In this document: positions 1-5,961 of the stretch, piece by piece
Numbering within the stretch: the first letter of the stretch is position 1
Layout: each line of letters starts with the position of its first letter
NCBI GenBank assembly: GCA_021812665.1
Contig: JAKAMX010000029.1
Span: forward strand, 1-9,745
From: a bacterium
GTDB lineage: Bacteria > Patescibacteriota > Minisyncoccia > Phycocordibacterales > UBA1550
Direction of reading: 5' to 3'
Length of the DNA stretch: 9,745 nucleotides
Position numbers and translations under genes: made by a program
The notes under the pieces: generated by a model
The model's input: the letters and a program-made list of their open reading frames with translations, nothing else
Told to the model about the DNA's origin: nothing
Databases searched by the model: none

Positions 1-13
1 AAAGAATCTTTTA

Positions 14-16
14 TAA
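14..16 (+). other. In-frame TAA directly upstream of the GT11 motif region
   Basis: In the frame of the fucosyltransferase the first bases read KNLL, then TAA, then EIKKSPHSISVHVRRGDY. Family members usually have a helix ending in something like EEIKKSNSVSVHVRRGDY here, and the residues on both sides of the stop are compatible with it in the same frame. A single substitution (for example CAA to TAA) would explain this, but only four upstream codons are visible. A frameshift or an error at a sequence end cannot be excluded. Confidence 0.5.
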
Positions 17-46
17 GAAATCAAAAAATCTCCGCACTCGATATCT

Positions 47-451
47 GTGCATGTTAGACGCGGTGATTATGCTACTAACCCTCAAATATTAAAAATCCAT
101 GGTTTTTGTGGAGTCGATTATTACACTCGAGCATTAGAAAAGTTTAATGATCTCGCGCCCAGCGAAATTAGAGTTTTTGTTTTTTCAGACGACATAAAGT
201 GGGTAAAGGAAAATTTGACGATACCGTTTACTGCCACATATATTGAGAATCCAACAGTACCAAGCGAGTGCGAGGACCTCATTCTTATGGCTAATTGTAA
301 ACATAATATTATCGCCAATAGTTCATATTCGTGGTGGGGTGCCTGGCTGAACAAAAACCCAGAGAAAAGAGTTATTACTCCAAAACAATGGCTCAAGAAG
401 GATTCGTGGAACACCCATGACCGTATCCCGACCTCGTGGGATACGCTATAA
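47..451 (+). CDS. Alpha-1,2-fucosyltransferase (GT11), C-terminal half only; upstream part interrupted or outside the window
   Basis: This is the C-terminal portion of a GT11 fucosyltransferase, which moves L-fucose from GDP-fucose to the 2-OH of an acceptor sugar, normally in the cytoplasm on a growing glycan. Counting from the GTG at 47, the family motif HVRRGDY is at residues 2-8, FSDD at 46-49, and the block from EDL (76-78) through CKHNIIANSS to SWWGAWL (95-101) is very well conserved. Complete family members are about 270-300 residues with the HxRRGDY motif near the middle, so roughly half the protein is missing here. The frame is open back to base 17, reading EIKKSPHSIS into the motif, which is family-like, but a TAA lies at 14-16. 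GTG 47 is therefore only the first formal start codon and is unlikely to be the real start. The family assignment is firm. Whether the gene is intact is doubtful. It ends 9 bases before asnB. Confidence 0.85.
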   Translation: MHVRRGDYATNPQILKIHGFCGVDYYTRALEKFNDLAPSEIRVFVFSDDIKWVKENLTIPFTATYIENPTVPSECEDLILMANCKHNIIANSSYSWWGAWLNKNPEKRVITPKQWLKKDSWNTHDRIPTSWDTL

Positions 452-460
452 TAAGTTATT

Positions 461-2272
461 ATGTGTGGAATTTATGGAACATCGGGCAACAAAATAGATA
501 CAAGAAACCCAGCCATTACGCAGGCGGCGCTCGCGACCCTGTCGAAGCGAGGGCCGGACGATAATGGATCCATTGTCTTTCCTCATTGTATTCTTGCTCA
601 GACACGACTTTCTATCATCGACCTAACGACCGGGGATCAACCGATGCGTGACAACACTCGCGATATGGCGATTACATTTAACGGTGAAATATACAACTAT
701 CGCGAACTCAAAGCAGATCTCGTAAAAAGAGGATATAAATTTTCAACAACCTCAGACACAGAAGTAATCCTCAAGGCATACCAAGAATATGGCGAGGAGT
801 GCCCAAAATATTTTAATGGCATGTTTGCATTTGCTATTTGGGACAATGAGAATCAGAAACTGTTTGTCGCACGAGATCGATTTGGTGTAAAACCGTTTTA
901 TTATGCATACGATAGCGATGGTAATATCATTTGGGGTTCAGAGATAAAAGCGATCTTCGCTACTGGTAAGATCAAAGGGGTTGTCGACCATGAAGCAATT
1001 GACAACTATATGCACTTGCTCTACATCCCTCCATACAAAACTGTATACAAAAATATCTTTGTATTGCCTGCCGCACACACGGGAACATTTACACAAGGTA
1101 CATTAGAGCTTTCGCGTTATTGGTCGATGCCATACGCACCAATAAAAATAAGTGAAAAAGATGCAATTGAACAAGTAAGGTCGCTTCTCGACCGAGCCAC
1201 CGAACGTCGCATGGTTGCTGATGTCGAAGTTGGAATGTTTTTGTCGGGCGGAGTTGATTCAAGCGTCATTGCTCACCTCGCGCAAAAACATTCTAGCAAA
1301 CAGCTAAAGAGCTTTTCTGCCGGGTTCGAGGGCTACATCAACGAGCTTCCCTACGCACGCGAGGCTGCAAAAATAATTAAAACAGACCATCACGAACTCC
1401 AAATGAAAGTCGATCTTGCTGATACACTTCAGAAAGTATGTACTTACTTTGACGAGCCATTCGCTGACTCTTCAAGCATTCCGCAATTCTTGATCGCGGA
1501 ATTTGCCGCAAAAGACGTAAAGGTTGTTCTTTCTGGGGATGGTGGCGATGAAATGTTTTTGGGGTACGGATGGTACTGGAAACAATATATAATAGGTGGT
1601 TTTGAACGAATTCGCAGACTGCTTAAACGAAAAAATATTCGCCAGCTCTTCGGCTTTGACGCACTACATGACCATGTGAACTATATGGCCCATATCAATC
1701 GTTTTGAGCGATATCTTCTCTGGAAGAACAAAAAGTATGCAGATGCTCCTATCCAGCAATACTTTAATAACAGCGAGGGTCTTCCACCAATTCAGCAAAT
1801 AGACATGTTTGACCATCATATGTTTCTGCCTGGCGACAACCTCACCAAAGTTGATCGCTGTTCAATGATGGCATCACTTGAGGTTCGTTCGCCGTTTCTT
1901 GATTATGAACTTGCAGAGTTTGTATTCAATCTTCCTCTTGAATACAAAACCGATCTTTTGGGAGGTAAACTTATTCTTAAAAAGGCTTATCTCGATATCT
2001 TCGGTGACAAGTTCTTAAACCGCCGCAAACAAGGTTTCAGTGCTCCCGTTCTTGAGTGGCTTAAGCGCGATGATTTTAGGAAACTTATGTACTCGCTTTT
2101 TATTGATAACGACGCGGAGATATATACATTTCTTAACAAATGGTATGTGCAAAAAATGATAAAACGTTTTTACGAGAAAAATGATCCTTATCATAATTAT
2201 CGGTTATGGGTTTTGCTCTGTCTTGAGCTGTGGCACAGATCACATAAACAACATTTTTTAAACATAAAATAA
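461..2272 (+). CDS. asnB: Glutamine-dependent asparagine synthase-family amidotransferase (AsnB-like)
   Basis: A class II glutamine amidotransferase: the N-terminal Ntn domain releases ammonia from glutamine, and the C-terminal ATP-pyrophosphatase domain adenylates a carboxylate and amidates it. Cys2 (MCGIYG) is the expected glutaminase nucleophile. R49 (RLSIID), N74-E76 (NGEIYN) and D99 (SDTE) match its glutamine pocket. The synthetase PP-loop SGGVDSS is at 262-268 and SGDGGDE at 358-364, followed by the conserved VDRCSMMASLEVRSPFLD block. The length, 603 residues, fits the AsnB/WbtH/exosortase-associated amidotransferases. Both active sites look intact. The gene lies between glycosyltransferase genes, 9 bases after GT11 and 2 bases before the next gene. 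This raises the possibility that it amidates a sugar uronate, as proposed for WbtH in Francisella O-antigen loci, rather than aspartate. No Shine-Dalgarno site precedes ATG 461, but the Met-Cys start is fixed by the nucleophile. The family is certain; the substrate is not. Confidence 0.96.
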   Translation: MCGIYGTSGNKIDTRNPAITQAALATLSKRGPDDNGSIVFPHCILAQTRLSIIDLTTGDQPMRDNTRDMAITFNGEIYNYRELKADLVKRGYKFSTTSDTEVILKAYQEYGEECPKYFNGMFAFAIWDNENQKLFVARDRFGVKPFYYAYDSDGNIIWGSEIKAIFATGKIKGVVDHEAIDNYMHLLYIPPYKTVYKNIFVLPAAHTGTFTQGTLELSRYWSMPYAPIKISEKDAIEQVRSLLDRATERRMVADVEVGMFLSGGVDSSVIAHLAQKHSSKQLKSFSAGFEGYINELPYAREAAKIIKTDHHELQMKVDLADTLQKVCTYFDEPFADSSSIPQFLIAEFAAKDVKVVLSGDGGDEMFLGYGWYWKQYIIGGFERIRRLLKRKNIRQLFGFDALHDHVNYMAHINRFERYLLWKNKKYADAPIQQYFNNSEGLPPIQQIDMFDHHMFLPGDNLTKVDRCSMMASLEVRSPFLDYELAEFVFNLPLEYKTDLLGGKLILKKAYLDIFGDKFLNRRKQGFSAPVLEWLKRDDFRKLMYSLFIDNDAEIYTFLNKWYVQKMIKRFYEKNDPYHNYRLWVLLCLELWHRSHKQHFLNIK

Positions 2273-2274
2273 TT

Positions 2275-3423
2275 ATGTGCCGTCTTCTCCGTTTTATTTA
2301 TAAAAAACTATACTTCAAACTTTTTGGCGTCGTATGCCTGTCTCCCAAAAAATACACTGGCAAACGCGTTTTGCTGTCTTACCTCACGTTGCCATTTTTG
2401 ATTCGCCCAGGAGAGCAGCTTTCAACATTTCATAGTAATTATTGGGAGTGTGCTGAGATCGCAAAGACCTTTTTAGAAAAAGGCTATAAGGTTGATATCA
2501 TAGACTGGGACAACGCAACGTTTGTCCCTAGCGTACATTATGATATCTGCATCGATGTTCACAATAACCTTCGCCGCCTCAAGCCATATTTGGTAGAAAC
2601 CCTCAAGATATTTCATATTACAAACGCGCACTGGCTCGTCGCGAAAGAGGGTGAACTAAACCGCCTTGCGGCTCTAAAAAAGAGACGAGGCTTTTCACTC
2701 CAACCTCGCCGCGTTCTTACTCCAAGCTACAACATTGAGGAAGCAGACTGCGCAACAATACTCGGTAATGATTACACAAAAAGCACTTACGCGTATGCGA
2801 AAAAAGAAATATTTCGAGTCCCAGTCTCTTCGACGCGTACTTTTGAATTGCCAAGGCAAAAAGATTTTGAATTGGCTCGTAATCATTTTTTGTGGTTTAG
2901 TGGATCGGGAGCCATACATAAGGGTCTGGATTTGGTCCTTGAGGCCTTTGCGCGCACTCCGGAGCTCTACCTAACCGTATGCGGACCAATTAAATCAGAA
3001 AATGATTTCGTGGATGCATACAGCAAAGAACTTCGAGATACCCCCAATATTGTCTATCTGGGAAGAATTGATATCACTGGCCCCAAGTTTCTCGAGCTGA
3101 CACGAACGTGCGGCGCTGTGCTTCTTCCTTCTTCGTCAGAGGGTGGAGGAGGAAGCGTCGTAAACTGCATGCAGGCGGGACTTATCCCTGTTGTAACAAA
3201 AGAGGCTTCAGTAGACACCGCAGACTTTGGCATCGTCATTCTGGAAGCAACAGTTGATAGTGTTGTCGCAAGTATCAACAAAGTCGCGACAATGCCCGCA
3301 GAAGAATTGCGTGTTCGGTCTGAAAAAGCATGGCGATACGCGAGGCAGCATCACAGCCGTGAACAATTTGCCAAGAATTACCGTGACACCATTGAAACAA
3401 TACTAAGCAAATATGGAAAATAA
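2275..3423 (+). CDS. GT-B fold glycosyltransferase (GT4/group 1-like) with altered EX7E motif
   Basis: A 382-residue retaining-type GT-B glycosyltransferase, expected to use a nucleotide sugar in the cytoplasm or at the inner membrane face. The N-terminal acceptor domain contains HSNYWECAEIAKTFLEKGYKV (about 53-73), resembling the usual glycine-rich start of these enzymes. The C-terminal nucleotide-sugar domain begins near FLWFSGSGAIHKGLDLVLEAF (about 205-225), followed by VCGP, then NIVYLGRI. The motif PSSSEGGGGSVVNCMQAGLIPVVT starts at residue 285. Its first Glu is E289, but the position eight residues later is N297 where most GT4 enzymes have Glu. No signal peptide or clear membrane segment is seen; the N-terminus is basic and hydrophobic, which may help membrane association. 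The start ATG lies 2 bases after the asnB stop, without a Shine-Dalgarno site. It overlaps the following GT2 gene by 11 bases. Donor and acceptor cannot be told from sequence. Confidence 0.88.
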   Translation: MCRLLRFIYKKLYFKLFGVVCLSPKKYTGKRVLLSYLTLPFLIRPGEQLSTFHSNYWECAEIAKTFLEKGYKVDIIDWDNATFVPSVHYDICIDVHNNLRRLKPYLVETLKIFHITNAHWLVAKEGELNRLAALKKRRGFSLQPRRVLTPSYNIEEADCATILGNDYTKSTYAYAKKEIFRVPVSSTRTFELPRQKDFELARNHFLWFSGSGAIHKGLDLVLEAFARTPELYLTVCGPIKSENDFVDAYSKELRDTPNIVYLGRIDITGPKFLELTRTCGAVLLPSSSEGGGGSVVNCMQAGLIPVVTKEASVDTADFGIVILEATVDSVVASINKVATMPAEELRVRSEKAWRYARQHHSREQFAKNYRDTIETILSKYGK

Positions 3424-4288
3424 ATCCGATAAAAATACAGAGCCTCTTATTTCTGTCATAATCCCTACGCATAATTCCGCAGGCACGATAGAAGTCGCCC
3501 TCGACTCACTTCGCGACCAAACATACAAAAACTTGGAAGTCGTTGTTGTAGATGACAATAGCGATGACGACACGGCTCGTGTCGTAACAGAATATGCTCG
3601 CAAGTGGGATAAGCTCACATATTACAAACTCCCTTTTGACGATCCGCACCGATTTAATAAGCGCGGGCGTAATGTCAATGCTGGTTATATGGCACGAAAT
3701 TACGGCCTAGATAGAATTCACGGGGAGTGGATCACATTCCAGGACGCAGATGACGCCTCGCTACGGAACAGAATCAAAGCGCAGTATGAATTAGCGAAAA
3801 AATATAGCGCTACTCACCTGTGCGTCGACTGGCAGCAATTTAAACCTGAGCTTCTTGGAGCCGAACTCGACACTAGCGCGATTTTGCGCGACAATCCTGA
3901 TGCGGTTATCGGCCCCAAAGAGCTCGTGGTTCGCGCACGAAGAGCAAAAGGGATTATCCCAAAACTCGTCGGGTCTTGGCATCGATATCTTCCGTTTGAA
4001 CTCAAGCGTGCACGTATATTCAATAAATTGTTCTTTGGAACAGTTGAGTCGTACCCCGGCACCGGCAATAGCCCATTGTTTAAGCGCGAGGTAATAGGAA
4101 AAGTTCGCTTCCGGGCTCTCTCCGAGCGTATCTGGCCATCATTTATGGGTCGTGGCACAGATCGTGATTTCAATTTTCAAGTAGCAGAAACATTCAAAAA
4201 TAGCTACGTATTCTATATTCCTCTCTACCTGTGGCGACAGGGTGCTCAAAATACCCGCTACATCAATTACACAAGATACATTGTATGA
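3413..4288 (+). CDS. Family 2 glycosyltransferase (GT2, GT-A fold)
   Basis: A 291-residue GT2 enzyme, an inverting transferase that normally needs a divalent metal and a nucleotide-diphosphate sugar. The N-terminal signature ISVIIPTHNSAGTIEVALDS begins at residue 13. VVVDDNSDDDTA (44-55) contains the nucleotide-binding acidic pair, and WITFQDADD (106-114) holds the DXD-type metal site. The later MGRGTDRDFNFQVAETF segment (245 onward) takes the place of the usual ED/WD catalytic-base region, with D250 and D252 as candidate acidic residues. No membrane segments are seen. The start ATG at 3413 lies inside the end of the previous gene (11-base overlap), and the stop overlaps the next start as ATGA. 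This implies translational coupling. Sampled rows here (3841-3960) are 52-57% GC, richer than several rows further along the operon. The sugar specificity is unknown. Confidence 0.93.
   Translation: MENKSDKNTEPLISVIIPTHNSAGTIEVALDSLRDQTYKNLEVVVVDDNSDDDTARVVTEYARKWDKLTYYKLPFDDPHRFNKRGRNVNAGYMARNYGLDRIHGEWITFQDADDASLRNRIKAQYELAKKYSATHLCVDWQQFKPELLGAELDTSAILRDNPDAVIGPKELVVRARRAKGIIPKLVGSWHRYLPFELKRARIFNKLFFGTVESYPGTGNSPLFKREVIGKVRFRALSERIWPSFMGRGTDRDFNFQVAETFKNSYVFYIPLYLWRQGAQNTRYINYTRYIV
3567..3585. repeat. Perfect inverted repeat, 8-base arms, 3-base loop (inside GT2 gene)
   Basis: ACGACACG (3567-3574) and CGTGTCGT (3578-3585) flank GCT, a GC-rich potential hairpin within the DDNSDDDTA coding region. 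About one or two perfect 8-base hairpins with short loops are expected by chance in a window this size, so this one alone is weak evidence of function. Confidence 0.6.
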
Positions 4289-5190
4289 AATTCTCAATCA
4301 TTACCCCCGTACATAACGGTGAAAAATATATTGCCGAAACAATAGAAAGCATCCTTTCTCAAAAAGGAGATTTTGAAATTGAATATATTATACGCGATGG
4401 TGGATCAACGGATCAAACCGTAGAAATTATCAGAGGATACAAAGACAGGCTAGATTCGTGCCAATACCCTATTTCATGCAGAGGGATAACAATGTCCTGG
4501 GTATCTGAGAAGGACGGCGGTATGTATGATGCGATTGAGAAGGGTTTTGCTGGTGCTCAGGGAAATATATTTGCGTATCTAAATGCGGACGATAAATATT
4601 TACCCGGAGCATTCGCATCAGTTTCAAAAATTTTCGAAGATTTCCCAGAGATTGAGTGGGTAAAGGGAATTAATAAAAAATCAGACGAACAAGGAGTGCA
4701 CACAAGCACAGGGTCATGCCTTTTGTACCAACAAAATTGGCTGGCGAAAGGTATATATGGTCGATGTGCATATTTTGTTCAACAGGATAGCGTATTTTGG
4801 AGAAAATCTCTTTGGGAGAAGTCCCGACCAAGTATTTCCAAACTAAAACTCGCTGGTGATTATGTACTCTGGGTTGGTTTTGCGAAGTTCACGCCACTTT
4901 GGTCGTTTAATAAGCCAGTCAGTGTTTTTCGAAAGCGCCCAGGGCAATTGAGCACCGACATGACAGCCTACCGCCACGAACAAGATATCTCTCTCTCCCA
5001 TCAATTCTTTTTAGAAAAACGAGTATTGATTTTTTTTCAATTTTACCGACTTTTGAACCTACAGAACAAAAAAGTTTTGGGCAAAATGCTAAGATGGATT
5101 CTCTTCCCCTTTTATAAGCAACAATGGTATATTGACTTTGACACAAATAATAACCCAGTAAAAAAACCTGCTTCCTCCTTTCTTGTATGA
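4285..5190 (+). CDS. Family 2 glycosyltransferase, WcaA/WcaE-like group
   Basis: A 301-residue GT2 enzyme of the type common in extracellular polysaccharide clusters. The motifs, in order, are MKFSIITPVHNGEKYI at the N-terminus, IRDGGSTDQT (36-45), SEKDGGMYDAIEKG (74-87, highly characteristic of this subgroup), YLNADD (98-103, metal-binding DXD equivalent), FVQQDSVFWRKSLWEK (164-179) and LAGDYVLW (189-196). The start chosen is ATG 4285, which forms an ATGA overlap with the preceding stop and begins right at the conserved beta strand. The in-frame GTG at 4231 would add 18 non-conserved residues and was rejected. The stop overlaps the next gene by ATGA. No signal peptide is seen. The C-terminal part has aromatic and basic stretches (about 250-285) that could touch the membrane. 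The family is firm; donor and acceptor are unknown. Confidence 0.93.
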   Translation: MKFSIITPVHNGEKYIAETIESILSQKGDFEIEYIIRDGGSTDQTVEIIRGYKDRLDSCQYPISCRGITMSWVSEKDGGMYDAIEKGFAGAQGNIFAYLNADDKYLPGAFASVSKIFEDFPEIEWVKGINKKSDEQGVHTSTGSCLLYQQNWLAKGIYGRCAYFVQQDSVFWRKSLWEKSRPSISKLKLAGDYVLWVGFAKFTPLWSFNKPVSVFRKRPGQLSTDMTAYRHEQDISLSHQFFLEKRVLIFFQFYRLLNLQNKKVLGKMLRWILFPFYKQQWYIDFDTNNNPVKKPASSFLV

Positions 5191-5957
5191 ATTTACGTCA
5201 AACGTTGAAACAAATATCAATATTCAAGTGGGCAACTATTTTTCTTCGTACTGTGCGAAGAAAAAATAGCATCCTCGCAACGCTCAAAGAGTTTTTTGAT
5301 TTTTTAAGAGATTGGCGTATATATAAAAAACTCCCAAGAAACAAGAACTTTGCGCTCGCAACCGGCGATCTATATCCTAGACTTTTTGATAAAACGGAAA
5401 TTACGTCTGTTGATCCAATATACTTTTATCAAAATACATGGTGCGCAAAAAAGGTTTTTGAAAATAAGCCAAGTAAACACACAGACGTAGGATCTGATGC
5501 AAAATTTATTGGTATCCTTTCCGAGCATACGCCTGTGACAATGGTTGATATCCGACCGCTTCAAGTTAATCTATCAGGTCTTTCGTTCGTCGAGGGAAGT
5601 ATCCTTGCCCTCCCCTTCCTCGACGGCACAATCGAATCGTTAAGCTCGATATGTGTTATTGAACATATCGGCCTTGGTCGCTATGGTGACCCCCTGGATT
5701 CCTTTGGTTCAGAAAAGGCCGCAAAGGAGCTTATACGAGTTCTTGCTTCTGGCGGCAACCTTTATATATCTGTGCCAATTGACAACACAAACAAAGTTTA
5801 TTTCAACGCGCACCGCGCCTTTACTCGAGATTATATCCTAAAACTCTTTGAGCCGCTCAAAAAGATTGAGGAAAAATACATTTACGGTAATAAGTTGTTT
5901 GATGCATACAACCCCTCAAAGGGCTTTGGAACAGGACTCTATTGGTTCAAAAAATAA
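5187..5957 (+). CDS. DUF268 family protein, putative SAM-dependent methyltransferase-like enzyme
   Basis: A 256-residue protein whose C-terminal two thirds match the DUF268 pattern as I know it. HTDVGS (98-103) and VDIRP (120-124) resemble the first two SAM-binding strands of a class I methyltransferase fold. The family signature EHIGLGRYGDPLD is at 159-171, followed by KAAKELIRVLASGGNLYISVP and FNAHRAF (206-212). The N-terminal 60 residues are basic and helical and probably not part of the Rossmann domain. It overlaps the previous GT2 gene by ATGA and lies 4 bases before the next gene. DUF268 proteins are often found in polysaccharide loci, but I know of no firmly established substrate, so O-methylation of a sugar is only an inference. 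The gene contains two strong inverted repeats (5236-5269 and 5588-5625). No Shine-Dalgarno site is seen. Confidence 0.86.
   Translation: MNLRQTLKQISIFKWATIFLRTVRRKNSILATLKEFFDFLRDWRIYKKLPRNKNFALATGDLYPRLFDKTEITSVDPIYFYQNTWCAKKVFENKPSKHTDVGSDAKFIGILSEHTPVTMVDIRPLQVNLSGLSFVEGSILALPFLDGTIESLSSICVIEHIGLGRYGDPLDSFGSEKAAKELIRVLASGGNLYISVPIDNTNKVYFNAHRAFTRDYILKLFEPLKKIEEKYIYGNKLFDAYNPSKGFGTGLYWFKK
5236..5269. repeat. Strong inverted repeat, 13-base arms with one bulge, 7-base loop (inside DUF268 gene)
   Basis: CTATTTTTCTTCG (5236-5248) pairs with CGAAGAAAAAATAG (5256-5269), with one extra A in the right arm and the loop TACTGTG. It lies about 50-80 bases after the gene start. On the minus strand it would be followed by T-rich sequence in the arm itself, but no transcript is expected there. 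Confidence 0.7.
5588..5625. repeat. Inverted repeat, 11-base arms with one bulge, 15-base loop (inside DUF268 gene)
   Basis: CGTCGAGGGAAG (5588-5599) pairs with CTTCCTCGACG (5615-5625), with one bulged G in the left arm. It encodes parts of FVEGS and LPFLDG. No U-tract follows it, so it does not look like an intrinsic terminator. Confidence 0.65.
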
Positions 5958-5961
5958 AACA

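Noticed and set aside
563..574. Palindrome AATGGATCCATT in asnB
   Set aside because: A 12-base palindrome without spacer inside a conserved gene; of a size expected by chance.
2468..2483. CCTTTTT-AG-AAAAAGG inverted repeat
   Set aside because: 7-base arms made mostly of homopolymer runs within a coding region; likely chance.
2841..2874. Direct repeat of TTTTGAATTG 24 bases apart
   Set aside because: It encodes FEL twice in frame; two copies only, and no sign of a tandem array.
4231..4284. GTG start giving an 18-residue extension of the second GT2 gene
   Set aside because: The extension lies inside the preceding gene and is not family-like; ATG 4285 begins exactly at the conserved first strand and forms an ATGA overlap.
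5173..5182. TCCTCCTTTC five bases before ATG 5187
   Set aside because: This matches the 16S anti-Shine-Dalgarno sequence itself, not its complement, so it cannot pair; it codes for the end of the GT2 protein.
5848..5961. Upstream start for the GT11-like gene
   Set aside because: It would overlap the DUF268 gene by more than 100 bases; the conserved N-terminus begins at ATG 5962.
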